Positions 1 to 7,662 of a stretch of 64,000 bases of DNA are shown here, piece by piece. Within the stretch, counting starts at the first letter, position 1, and each line of letters begins with the position of its first letter. The DNA is from Sneathiella chinensis. Its GTDB lineage: Bacteria; Pseudomonadota; Alphaproteobacteria; Sneathiellales; Sneathiellaceae. Made by a program: the position numbers and the translations under genes. Below the pieces are notes generated by a model. It saw only the letters and a program-made list of their open reading frames with translations. It searched no databases and was not told the DNA's origin. The stretch covers positions 248,001 to 312,000 of the forward strand of contig NZ_VNWN01000004.1 in the NCBI RefSeq assembly GCF_012720115.1. Direction: 5' to 3'.

Positions 1-2
1 GC

Positions 3-317
3 CCGGCCTTCCGAATGCAGCGCCTTGGGATACTGGTGGTGCCCTATATCCGGGCGGGTCTGCCAACGGCATTGATGTTGTGCGGCATTATCGGCTTTTT
101 GGAAATGATCCATCACCTTCGCGCGGCTGCTGTGGGGGAAACCGGAATGTCCCTTGCCGGGATCGAGTTTGATACCCATGCGGTCATGCCGTGGGTCGTC
201 GTTGTCCTGATGGGCAGCGTCGGGGCCTTCTTGACCAAAACCCAGATGCCGCAATTGCGGGAGGCGTGGGATCAGGCGAATGCCCCTCTTGCCTCTGACA
301 AGGGAGTGACATCATGA
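3..317 (+). CDS. Branched-chain amino acid ABC transporter permease, C-terminal part (LivM-like, 5' truncated by window)
   Basis: The reading frame is open from base 3 and enters from outside the window, so only about 104 C-terminal residues are visible. They hold two hydrophobic stretches (around GLPTALMLCGIIGF and MPWVVVVLMGSVGAF) and a hydrophilic tail containing REAWDQAN, the usual end of LivM/LivH-type inner-membrane permeases. Its stop overlaps the ATG of the ATPase gene by 4 bp (ATGA), which implies translational coupling. Two LivG/LivF-type ATPases follow directly, so the assignment rests mainly on operon context plus the membrane pattern. Substrate (Leu/Ile/Val, amide or urea-like) cannot be told from this fragment. 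Confidence 0.75.
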   Translation, partial: PAFRMQRLGILVVPYIRAGLPTALMLCGIIGFLEMIHHLRAAAVGETGMSLAGIEFDTHAVMPWVVVVLMGSVGAFLTKTQMPQLREAWDQANAPLASDKGVTS

Positions 318-1069
318 CGTCAGCCATTGCCCTGAAGGGGGTTGTCAAAAGTTTCGGGCCGACCCAGATCATTCGCGGTGTCGATCTTGATATTCGTCAG
401 GGGGAACGCCACGCCATTATCGGTCCCAACGGGGCTGGTAAATCGACCCTGTTTCACCTGATCAGTGGTCGCTACACCCTGACCGGGGGGTCGGTTCACC
501 TGAAAGGGGAGGAGATCAGCAATCTTCCCCCCTATGAAATCTATCGGAAAGGACTGTCCCGCAGTTTTCAGGTGACCAACCTGTTCCCGCAGATGAGTGT
601 TTTTGAAAATGTTCGCTGCGGCCTGATGTGGGTCAAGAACTACCGTTATTCTTTCTGGCATCTGGTGGACCGGGAAAGGGACCTGAACCGGAGGGTGATG
701 GAAGTTCTGGAGGAAATCGGTCTGGCAAATCGCCAGCATGTTCCGGCGGGGGTTCTGACCTATGCAGAACAGCGGGCCCTGGAAATCGGGATCGCCGCAG
801 CGGGCGGTGCCGATGTCATCATGCTGGACGAGCCAACCGCCGGGATGAGCCATTCGGAAACCGATCAGGCCATCAGCCTGATCCGTAAGGTGACCGAGGG
901 CCGAACACTGGTGATGGTGGAGCATGACATGGGCGTCGTGTTTGATCTGGCAGACCGGATTTCGGTTCTGGTGTATGGCGAGATTATCGCCACGGATACA
1001 CCGGAAAACATTCGCAACAACAAAGCCGTTCAGGAAGCCTATCTGGGGGCGGAGGCCGAGCATGCTTGA
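314..1069 (+). CDS. livG: Branched-chain amino acid ABC transporter ATP-binding protein LivG-like
   Basis: 251-residue cytoplasmic ATPase, normal LivG length, expected to power branched-chain amino acid (or amide) uptake with the adjacent permease and LivF. Walker A GPNGAGKST is at residues 37-45. The long insert between Walker A and the signature is typical of LivG, and Walker B with the D-loop (VIMLDEPTAGMS) lies near residues 166-177. The signature reads LTYAEQRALEIG rather than LSYGEQR, a mild departure. It overlaps the upstream permease by 4 bp and the downstream LivF gene by 8 bp, so this is a tight operon. The symbol is by family; substrate specificity is inferred. Confidence 0.88.
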   Translation: MTSAIALKGVVKSFGPTQIIRGVDLDIRQGERHAIIGPNGAGKSTLFHLISGRYTLTGGSVHLKGEEISNLPPYEIYRKGLSRSFQVTNLFPQMSVFENVRCGLMWVKNYRYSFWHLVDRERDLNRRVMEVLEEIGLANRQHVPAGVLTYAEQRALEIGIAAAGGADVIMLDEPTAGMSHSETDQAISLIRKVTEGRTLVMVEHDMGVVFDLADRISVLVYGEIIATDTPENIRNNKAVQEAYLGAEAEHA

Positions 1070-1757
1070 AGTGAAAGACCTACATGCCTACTACGGCAAA
1101 AGCCATATTCTTCAAGGGGTGACCTTCAATGTGAAGGAAGGGGAGATCGTTTCTCTTCTCGGGCGAAATGGCGTCGGGCGCTCCACCACCATCAAGTCCA
1201 TCATGGGCGAGGTGGCGCCGCAAGGCTCCATCCTGTATCGCGGGCGGCAGATCGCCGGGTTGAAGGCCCACGAGATCGCCCGTTGCGGCCTTGGGTATGT
1301 GCCTGAAAACCGGGATGTATTTCCGGGCATGACGGTGCGCCAGAATTTGCTTCTGGGCATCAAGGACATGAAGGTGGAAGGGCGCTGGAAAATGGATGAC
1401 ATGTTCGACATGTTTCCAAACCTTCGAAACCGGGCGGATGTGGATGCGGGCGTCCTGTCCGGAGGGGAGCAGCAGATGCTCACCATGTGCCGAACCCTGA
1501 TGGGGGATCCCGATCTGATCATGATCGATGAACCCACCGAGGGGCTGGCACCAAAAATCGTGGAGCAGGTCGGAGATCTACTTTCTGAAATTGCCCGTCG
1601 CGGAGTTTCTATTCTTCTGGTAGAACAGAAACTGGCAATTGCTCTCAAGATATCTCACCGTCTGTATGTGATGGGTCATGGTCATATGGTGTATGAGGGA
1701 ACACCTGATGAACTTAAGGCGAACGAGCAGATCCGTAAGGAATGGCTCGAAGTCTGA
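1062..1757 (+). CDS. livF: Branched-chain amino acid ABC transporter ATP-binding protein LivF-like, Walker A Lys replaced by Arg
   Basis: 231-residue second ATPase of the Liv transporter. The ATG at 1062 overlaps the end of livG; a longer upstream frame exists but would lie inside livG. The P-loop reads GRNGVGRST (residues 34-42), so the canonical Walker A lysine is arginine at residue 40 (codon cgc). The rest of the nucleotide-binding apparatus looks intact: LSGGEQQ signature near residue 133, Walker B LIMIDEPTEG near 150-159, and the EQK that LivF proteins use in place of a switch histidine. I recall GVGRST variants in other LivF proteins, so this may be a family variant rather than decay. 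A terminator hairpin follows. Confidence 0.88.
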   Translation: MLEVKDLHAYYGKSHILQGVTFNVKEGEIVSLLGRNGVGRSTTIKSIMGEVAPQGSILYRGRQIAGLKAHEIARCGLGYVPENRDVFPGMTVRQNLLLGIKDMKVEGRWKMDDMFDMFPNLRNRADVDAGVLSGGEQQMLTMCRTLMGDPDLIMIDEPTEGLAPKIVEQVGDLLSEIARRGVSILLVEQKLAIALKISHRLYVMGHGHMVYEGTPDELKANEQIRKEWLEV

Positions 1758-1780
1758 GTGATCCCGTACGACGGAGAGAT

Positions 1781-1825
1781 GGCGGTGACTGACCCGACTG
1801 CCCGGGTCGTCACCGCCCTTTTTAT
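1781..1825 (+). terminator. Intrinsic terminator after livF
   Basis: GGCGGTGAC at 1781-1789 pairs with GTCACCGCC at 1809-1817. An inner GACCCG/CGGGTC pairing adds to the stem with one bulge, and a CTTTTTAT tract follows. It separates the liv operon from the ferredoxin oxidoreductase gene. Confidence 0.8.
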
Positions 1826-1838
1826 ATGTTGAAACATT

Positions 1839-1866
1839 TTGCGGGTTCCCGGAAACGCATTATCAT
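1839..1866 (+). promoter_or_regulatory. Possible sigma-70 promoter for the indolepyruvate oxidoreductase gene
   Basis: TTGCGG at 1839-1844, a 16-bp spacer and TATCAT at 1861-1866. It lies between the liv terminator and the ATG at 1934, where a promoter is needed. The match is only moderate. Confidence 0.3.
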
Positions 1867-1933
1867 CCTGCCAAGACAGGGACTGCCGTCAGGCGGAATA
1901 AAAAAGACTGAGTTCTGAGCAAGAGGTTCACCC

Positions 1934-4900
1934 ATGAGCAAGACGCATGTGTCGCTGGACGACAAGTATGAACTGGAAGAAGGTCAGGTTTTCATTACCG
2001 GGACACAGGCCCTGGTTCGATTGCCCATCATGCAACGCCAGCGGGATGCCGCCCAGGGACTGAAAACCGGGGCCTTTATCTCCGGCTATCGGGGGTCGCC
2101 CCTCGGCCTGTATGACCAGAGCCTCTGGAAAGCCAAGCCGTTTCTGGAAAATAACGATATCCATTTCCAGCCCGGTGTGAACGAGGACCTTGCCGCCACA
2201 AGCCTTTGGGGAACGCAGCAGATCCACCTTTCCGGGCAGTCCGATTATGACGGTGTGTTTGGAATCTGGTATGGCAAGGGCCCCGGCGTTGACCGGTCCG
2301 GCGATGTGTTGAAACATGCCAATATGGCGGGGACAACCCCGCATGGGGGGGTTCTTGTCCTGATGGGGGATGACCATACGGCGAAATCCTCGACCGTCGC
2401 CCACCAGAGCGAACAGGCCATGATGGCCGCCATGATCCCCGTTTTGAACCCGGCCACCGTTCAGGAATATCTGGATTACGGCCTGCATGGCATCGCCCTC
2501 AGTCGCTATGCCGGGGTGTGGGTTGGCATGAAATGCTTGACCGATACGGTGGAAAGTTCGGCAACGGCCTATGTGGGGCCGGACCGGGTGCAGGTTCAAA
2601 TCCCGGATACAATTGATCCCCCGGCGGATGGGGTCTATTTGCGCTGGCCCGATAATGCGGTGTTCCAGGAAAAGCGGATGCTCCGTCACAAGCTGCCCAT
2701 GGTCGAGGCCTATTTGCAGGCCAACAAGCTGGACCGGATCACACAGGACAGTCCCAACCGCAAGATCGGGATCATTACCACGGGCAAGCCGTGGCTGGAT
2801 GTGCAGCAGGCCTTGGGCGATCTTGGGATCAGCGAGGAATACGCGGCCGAGATCGGGCTGTCCGTCTACAAGGTCGCCTGCGTCTGGCCGCTGGAGCCGG
2901 AGGGCATCCGGGCCTTTGCCGAAGGGCTGGATGAAATTCTGGTGGTCGAGGAAAAGCGCAGCCTGATCGAGGAACAGGTTGCCCGCATCCTGTTTGACAT
3001 GCCGGAGCGACCGCGACTGGTCGGCAAATATGATGACAAGCGACAGGAACTGCTTCCGTCTGACGGGGAACTGACACCGCGTATCGTGGCAACCGCCATT
3101 GCGTCGCGCCTGAAAGAGCGGGACCTGCCGCAAGAGATTCTGGACGGGATCAGTGTCGCCGAGGCCAACGAGGGCGGCAATACCATGCCGGCGGCGCCGG
3201 TCGCCCGGACCCCGTGGTTCTGTTCCGGCTGCCCGCATAATTCTTCGACCAATGTTCCGGAAGGAAGCCGCGCAATGGCTGGTATTGGCTGTCATACCAT
3301 GGCTATTTACATGCCCAACCGGCGAACCCAGACCTTTACCCATATGGGGGCCGAGGGGGCGAACTGGATCGGGCAGGCGCCGTTCACCCGCGAGAAGCAT
3401 ATCTTCCAGAATTTGGGGGACGGCACCTATTACCATTCCGGTCTGATGGCGATCCGGGCCGCAGCGGCGGCAGATGTGAATATTACCTATAAAATCCTGT
3501 TTAATGATGCGGTTGCCATGACGGGGGGGCAGCCCTTTGATGGGCCGTTGTCGCCGTGGCAGATCAGCCAGCAGGTCCATGCGGAAGGCGTGAAGAAAAT
3601 CGCCGTTGTCACCGACGAGCCGGAAAAATACGACGCCCGGGCCCAGTGGGCGCCGGGGGTAACCGTCCATCATCGGGATGATCTGGACAGTGTGCAGCGG
3701 GACCTGCGGGAGGTGCCGGGGGTGACGGTTCTGATTTACGATCAGACCTGTGCAGCGGAAAAACGGCGGCGGCGCAAACGGGGCACTTTCCCGGACCCGG
3801 CCAAGCGCGCCTTTATCAATGATCTGGTTTGCGAGGGATGCGGCGATTGCGGTGTGGCGTCGAACTGCGTTTCGGTCAAGCCGCTGGAAACGGCCTTCGG
3901 GCGCAAGCGGACCATCGATCAATCTTCCTGCAACAAGGACTTTTCCTGTGTGAAGGGCTTCTGTCCCAGCTTTGTCACCGTCGAGGGGGGCGGCTTGCGG
4001 AAAAGCCGGAAAAAGGCTGTCGCATCCGATGCGATCGATGTGAAAAATCCGGCCGCAGGCCTGACCGATCCGGCCTTGCCGGAAACCGGCGACAGTTACA
4101 ATATTCTGGTGACCGGGATCGGCGGTACCGGCGTGGTGACCATTGGTGCCCTGCTGGGCATGGCGGCCCATCTGGAAGGCAAGGGGGCGTCCATTCTGGA
4201 CCAGACCGGTTTGGCCCAGAAAAACGGTGCCGTCATGAGCCATGTGCGGATCACCCCAACGGCGGCCGATCTTGGCGGAACCCGTATTCCCAACCGGCAG
4301 GCCGATCTGGTGCTGGGCTGCGATCTTGTGGTCGCGGCGGGCAAGGATGCGCTGTCAACCTACGGGCTTGGCCGGACACGGGCGGTGATCAATGATCATG
4401 TGGTGCCGGTGGCAGCCTTTACGCTGGCCCCCGATCTTGCCATGGAGCGGGAGGCCCTGACCACGCTGGTATCCAGTGCCATCGGGCGGGACCAGTCGGA
4501 ATTTGTCGATAGCATGGTGATTGCAACGGCCCTGATGGGGGATTCAATTGCCGCAAACCTGTTCCTGCTGGGATATGCCTGGCAGAAGGGAACTGTCCCG
4601 TTGTCGGCGGCCTCTATTGAACAGGCCATTGAATTGAACGGTGTGGCGGTTGAGGCCAACAAGCTGAGTTTCGCTTGGGGGCGCAAGGCGGCATCGGACC
4701 TTGCGATGGTTAGCCGGTTGGCCCTGCCTGAGGAGGGCGCCAGCGAGACATCCAAGGCGGAAACACTGGACGAGATGATCCAGCGCCGTGCCGATTTCCT
4801 GAAATCATACCAGAGCGGACGCTATGCCCGGCGGTATACATCACTGGTGGACGAGGTCAGAAAGGCCGAGACAGCAGTGCTTGCCGGATCAGAAGCGTTT

Positions 4901-5422
4901 GCCCGCGCCGCAGCACGATACCTGTTCAAACTGATGGCTTACAAGGACGAGTATGAAGTCGCCCGGTTATATACGGACGGGACCTTTGCCGCCAAAATCG
5001 CCGAGCAGTTTGAGGGGGATTTCCGCTTGAAATTCCATCTGGCCCCGCCGTTATTCGCAAAACGCGATCCGGCAACCGGTCATTTGAAAAAGCAGGAATT
5101 CGGTCCGTGGATGATGAAGGCGTTTTCCGTGTTGGCGAAATTCCGCTTCCTGCGCGGAACGGCCCTTGATCCCTTTGGAAAAACCGAGGAGCGCAAGACC
5201 GAGGTCGCCCTGATCACGGAATATGAAGCCACCCTGCGGGAACTGTTGGCAGGATTGACAGCGGACAATCTGGCGCTGGCGGTCGAGATTGCCGAGGTTC
5301 CGGAACATATTCGTGGCTTTGGGCATGTGAAGGAACGCCATCTTGAGGCGGCAAGGAACGAGAGGGCGGCTCTTGTGGACCGGTTTCGCAAGGGCGAGAC
5401 TGGGCAAATAGCAGCGGAGTAG
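1934..5422 (+). CDS. Indolepyruvate:ferredoxin oxidoreductase, fused alpha/gamma form
   Basis: 1162-residue single-chain 2-oxoacid:ferredoxin oxidoreductase of the fused IorA-IorB type, which oxidatively decarboxylates aryl pyruvates (transamination products of Trp, Phe, Tyr) to aryl-acetyl-CoA with reduction of ferredoxin. The pyrimidine-binding domain occupies the first third. The TPP-binding region follows CSGCPHN near residue 430 and includes GDGTYYHSG and the NITYKILFND segment. A Cys-rich cluster region (CEGCGDCG, then CNKDFSCVKGFC) lies at about 632-680. The gamma domain begins at GIGGTGVVTIG near 725 and is followed by a helical C-terminal region. AAGAGG precedes the ATG. Upstream uptake genes and the downstream enoyl-CoA hydratase fit amino acid catabolism; the exact substrate is inferred from the family. 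Confidence 0.9.
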   Translation: MSKTHVSLDDKYELEEGQVFITGTQALVRLPIMQRQRDAAQGLKTGAFISGYRGSPLGLYDQSLWKAKPFLENNDIHFQPGVNEDLAATSLWGTQQIHLSGQSDYDGVFGIWYGKGPGVDRSGDVLKHANMAGTTPHGGVLVLMGDDHTAKSSTVAHQSEQAMMAAMIPVLNPATVQEYLDYGLHGIALSRYAGVWVGMKCLTDTVESSATAYVGPDRVQVQIPDTIDPPADGVYLRWPDNAVFQEKRMLRHKLPMVEAYLQANKLDRITQDSPNRKIGIITTGKPWLDVQQALGDLGISEEYAAEIGLSVYKVACVWPLEPEGIRAFAEGLDEILVVEEKRSLIEEQVARILFDMPERPRLVGKYDDKRQELLPSDGELTPRIVATAIASRLKERDLPQEILDGISVAEANEGGNTMPAAPVARTPWFCSGCPHNSSTNVPEGSRAMAGIGCHTMAIYMPNRRTQTFTHMGAEGANWIGQAPFTREKHIFQNLGDGTYYHSGLMAIRAAAAADVNITYKILFNDAVAMTGGQPFDGPLSPWQISQQVHAEGVKKIAVVTDEPEKYDARAQWAPGVTVHHRDDLDSVQRDLREVPGVTVLIYDQTCAAEKRRRRKRGTFPDPAKRAFINDLVCEGCGDCGVASNCVSVKPLETAFGRKRTIDQSSCNKDFSCVKGFCPSFVTVEGGGLRKSRKKAVASDAIDVKNPAAGLTDPALPETGDSYNILVTGIGGTGVVTIGALLGMAAHLEGKGASILDQTGLAQKNGAVMSHVRITPTAADLGGTRIPNRQADLVLGCDLVVAAGKDALSTYGLGRTRAVINDHVVPVAAFTLAPDLAMEREALTTLVSSAIGRDQSEFVDSMVIATALMGDSIAANLFLLGYAWQKGTVPLSAASIEQAIELNGVAVEANKLSFAWGRKAASDLAMVSRLALPEEGASETSKAETLDEMIQRRADFLKSYQSGRYARRYTSLVDEVRKAETAVLAGSEAFARAAARYLFKLMAYKDEYEVARLYTDGTFAAKIAEQFEGDFRLKFHLAPPLFAKRDPATGHLKKQEFGPWMMKAFSVLAKFRFLRGTALDPFGKTEERKTEVALITEYEATLRELLAGLTADNLALAVEIAEVPEHIRGFGHVKERHLEAARNERAALVDRFRKGETGQIAAE

Positions 5423-5444
5423 GGGCATTTCCGGTGCCGAATTG

Positions 5445-5475
5445 TTGGTGACGAACGATCACCTGCGGGTATAAT
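5445..5475 (+). promoter_or_regulatory. Possible promoter for the enoyl-CoA hydratase gene
   Basis: A perfect TATAAT lies at 5470-5475, with only a weak -35 (GGTGAC at 17 bp or TTGGTG at 19 bp). It sits 84 bp upstream of the ATG at 5559. Confidence 0.45.
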
Positions 5476-5558
5476 GCAGGCGGAATTTATATGACCCCTC
5501 CGCCTGTTGCCCGGCGGTGCACATGTACGCAAGAACAAGAAACAAGAAGGAAACAGAC

Positions 5559-6359
5559 ATGTCCAACGATCTTCTCGAAAATATTGAAAACGGGATTGCC
5601 ACCCTGACCATGAACCGGCCGCAGGCACGCAATGCCTTCTCTCAGGAGATCATGACCGGCCTGTTGGAAAAGCTGACTGCATATGCGTCAGACAAGTCCA
5701 TCCGGGCGGTCGTCCTGACCGGCGCTGGCGGCGCCTTCAGTGCGGGCGGGGACGTGAAGGGCTTTGCCAGCAAGGCTGATGGTGCCGCCGGCGGCTATGA
5801 CTTCAACGAGAAGGTTGAACATCTTCGTGCAAAAATGGATGTCAGCCGTATCCTGCACGAAATGCCGAAACCCACATTGGCCGTTATTCCGGGTCCGGCA
5901 GCCGGTGCGGGCTTTTCGCTGGCCCTTGCCTGCGATATGCGGATTGCAACCGAGACAGCCAAAATGACAACCGCCTTCTCAAAAGTCGGGTTGTCCGGTG
6001 ACTTTGGCGGCTCCTATTTCCTGACCAAACTGGTGGGAATGGCCAAGGCCCGGGAGCTGTATTTCACCGGTAAGGTCCTGAGCGGCAAGGAAGCGGAAGC
6101 CATGGGGATCGTCAACAAGGCGGTGCCCGAGGAAGACCTGGCAGAGGCCGCCGCCGCCATGGCCGCAGAACTTGCCAGCCTGCCGACCATTGCCGTTGGT
6201 TTCATGAAAAAGAACCTGAATAACGCCCTGCATGGTGATCTGAACAGTGTTCTGGATTGGGAAGCCATTCATATGATCAGCACCTTTGATACGGAAGATC
6301 ACAAGGGCGCGGCCAAGGCGTTCGTGGAAAAACGGGTGCCGGAATTCAAAGGTCGTTAA
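5559..6359 (+). CDS. Enoyl-CoA hydratase/isomerase family protein (crotonase fold)
   Basis: 266 residues, the usual crotonase length, cytoplasmic. I chose the ATG at 5559 because AGAAGG lies about 8 bases upstream; an in-frame GTG at 5517 would add a lysine-rich tail unlike the family. The oxyanion-hole segment GAGGAFSAGGDVKGF is near residues 57-71 and the second one, GPAAGAGFSLALACD, near 111-125. An acidic residue in GDFGGSYF, around 147-154, lies in the region that carries catalytic Glu/Asp in the family. It probably hydrates or isomerises an acyl-CoA in amino or fatty acid breakdown. The neighbouring oxidoreductase suggests aryl-acyl-CoA chemistry, but that is inference. Confidence 0.85.
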   Translation: MSNDLLENIENGIATLTMNRPQARNAFSQEIMTGLLEKLTAYASDKSIRAVVLTGAGGAFSAGGDVKGFASKADGAAGGYDFNEKVEHLRAKMDVSRILHEMPKPTLAVIPGPAAGAGFSLALACDMRIATETAKMTTAFSKVGLSGDFGGSYFLTKLVGMAKARELYFTGKVLSGKEAEAMGIVNKAVPEEDLAEAAAAMAAELASLPTIAVGFMKKNLNNALHGDLNSVLDWEAIHMISTFDTEDHKGAAKAFVEKRVPEFKGR

Positions 6360-6372
6360 GGCTTTTGGTGGG

Positions 6373-6406
6373 ACGCGATGGTGGCTTCGGGCTGTCATCG
6401 CGTTTC
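6373..6406 (+). terminator. Probable terminator after the enoyl-CoA hydratase
   Basis: ACGCGATG at 6373-6380 and CATCGCGT at 6396-6403 form an 8-bp stem followed by a short TTC tract. The weak U-run makes efficiency uncertain. Confidence 0.5.
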
Positions 6407-6507
6407 GCTCACTGGTTTGATTCGATCCCGGCTGATTGCGGTTATGGTTAATTTCCACAGTTTGTTGAATGAACCGTTCGAATGCACAATTGCGCGAAGA
6501 AAACGGA

Positions 6508-6535
6508 TTGTTATTTTCCGATAACTTTATATTAG
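6508..6535 (+). promoter_or_regulatory. Probable promoter of the VPLPA-CTERM protein gene
   Basis: TTGTTA at 6508-6513, 16 bp, then TATTAG at 6530-6535. It lies in the most AT-rich intergenic stretch of this region, 61 bp before the chosen ATG. Confidence 0.45.
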
Positions 6536-6595
6536 TATTTTAATTATATGTAATTTTCTGTACCCTTCTGAAGACATATGAGAAGGAAAAGGAAA

Positions 6596-7183
6596 ATGAA
6601 CACATTCTCTAAACTGTTGGCCGGGTTGGGTGTCGCAGTGGGGTTGTCGTTGATTTCCAGTACCGCGTTTTCTGCGACATGTTCCTTTGGGGATACCCTG
6701 TTTGACGGCACCAGCGGCGCCGATCTGACCACCTCCACCGCCTGTGAATATTATGAGGGCAATGATACCAACCAGATTGGCCTGACGATTGATCCATTTG
6801 GTATTACGGACTGGACCCTGGCGGCCAAGTCTGATGGTCCCGATGGGGACGGAGCCCTGACCTTGAGTGGTGTCGTCGATGGCGATACATCCGGGTCTTG
6901 GGATGTGGGTGATTTCATGGGCTATACCACGGTCATGATATCCATGAAGGCAGGGGATGCCTTTGCAGCCTATCTTCTGGACACCAGTTTCACATCCGGC
7001 CTGTGGACCACGGAAAGCGTTTTCCCTAACCGGGATGGGGGCAGGGAGTTATCCCATATATCCCTCTATTATTCGCCGCAACTGACGCAAATACCGCTTC
7101 CGGCGGCCTTGCCGTTATATCTGGCAGGGATGTTGTTGCTTGGGGCTTTTGGCTGGTTGAAAGCCAGCAAGACCACGGGTTGA
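6596..7183 (+). CDS. Secreted protein with VPLPA-CTERM-type sorting signal
   Basis: 195 residues. The ATG at 6596 has AGAAGG about 11 bases upstream and opens directly into a signal peptide (KLLAGLGVAVGLSLISS, likely cut after AFSA). An upstream in-frame ATG at 6578 lies just before that RBS. The middle is Gly/Asp/Thr-rich with few positive charges, typical of exported surface proteins. The tail starts with IPLPAALP (residues ~166-173), then a hydrophobic helix and a KASKTTG end: the VPLPA-CTERM/PEP-CTERM layout recognised by exosortase-type enzymes. No exosortase, glycosyltransferase or EPS gene is nearby, so this is an orphan substrate. Function otherwise unknown. Confidence 0.75.
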   Translation: MNTFSKLLAGLGVAVGLSLISSTAFSATCSFGDTLFDGTSGADLTTSTACEYYEGNDTNQIGLTIDPFGITDWTLAAKSDGPDGDGALTLSGVVDGDTSGSWDVGDFMGYTTVMISMKAGDAFAAYLLDTSFTSGLWTTESVFPNRDGGRELSHISLYYSPQLTQIPLPAALPLYLAGMLLLGAFGWLKASKTTG

Positions 7184-7225
7184 GTCTTTCCCGGGTTTCT
7201 CTGCTTCTTTTGGTGCGACCTTATG

Positions 7226-7258
7226 ACGCCTCGGCTTTTGTTGAGCCGGGGCGTTTTC
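7226..7258 (+). terminator. Intrinsic terminator after the VPLPA-CTERM gene
   Basis: ACGCC-T-CGGCT at 7226-7236 pairs with AGCCG-G-GGCGT at 7244-7254 and runs into TTTT. Confidence 0.75.
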
Positions 7259-7310
7259 ACGGTATATGTTGATCCAGTTCAATGCGTACCAATCTGAGCA
7301 GAGTATTGTT

Positions 7311-7550
7311 ATGAGTTTTATCTTCAAGGTCCTGGGGTATATTCCCGTTCTTGGCTTTTTCATTCGTGAAGCGGTTGAGGGTCATGTTTCCAGCACGATC
7401 TTCTTTGCGCTGAACATCATCATGGGCTGGATTCTGGCCATTTACTATTTCGGCTATCCGGCCATTATCATTCCGGCCCTGTGCCTTGTGGGGACTGTGT
7501 TTACAGCCCTGATCAACATCACAGCGCAGGATTTGCTTCGCAAAAGCTGA
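7311..7550 (+). CDS. Small hypothetical inner-membrane protein
   Basis: 79 residues from the ATG at 7311; the longer in-frame start at 7266 sits only a few bases after the upstream terminator. Two hydrophobic segments (about residues 27-44 and 48-66) are separated by a short GYP turn, with a basic LLRKS tail, so a two-helix membrane protein is likely. I do not recognise a family. It lies alone between a terminator and the structured leader of the AEC transporter. Confidence 0.55.
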   Translation: MSFIFKVLGYIPVLGFFIREAVEGHVSSTIFFALNIIMGWILAIYYFGYPAIIIPALCLVGTVFTALINITAQDLLRKS

Positions 7551-7563
7551 TCCCCTCCAAAAA

Positions 7564-7658
7564 CCAGCTTCCCCATCATTCAATGTTTGACCGGTCCTCC
7601 AGAAATGGATAGGACTTTACCCCTTATTCGGTGTAATCGATTGTGATGGGGGAGCTGG
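7564..7658 (+). promoter_or_regulatory. Long-range inverted repeat covering the ribosome binding site of the AEC transporter gene
   Basis: The 15-base arm at 7564-7578 (CCAGCTTCCCCATCA) pairs completely with 7644-7658 (TGATGGGGGAGCTGG), with one G-U wobble. The right arm contains the GGGGGAG Shine-Dalgarno of the gene starting at 7663. An inner GTCCT/AGGAC hairpin lies in the loop. If both arms are transcribed, the stem would hide the RBS. A possible promoter (TTGACC 7587-7592, 17 bp, TAGGAC 7610-7615) would start transcription downstream of the left arm and prevent this. Confidence 0.5.
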
Positions 7659-7662
7659 AAAT

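Noticed and set aside
924-1061. N-terminal extension of livF to base 924
   Set aside because: It would lie wholly inside livG in another frame, and its residues look like out-of-frame translation. ATG 1062 gives the family length.
1928-4243. A 771-codon open frame antisense to the indolepyruvate oxidoreductase gene, and similar long antisense frames opposite ettA, ftsH, the ruvAB region, tolA and the 558-residue gene
   Set aside because: Their translations are low-complexity (His, Gln, Arg, Pro-rich) and match no family, while the opposite strand encodes clear conserved proteins. GC-rich codon bias, with few TTA, CTA and TCA codons on the coding strand, leaves the antisense frame open.
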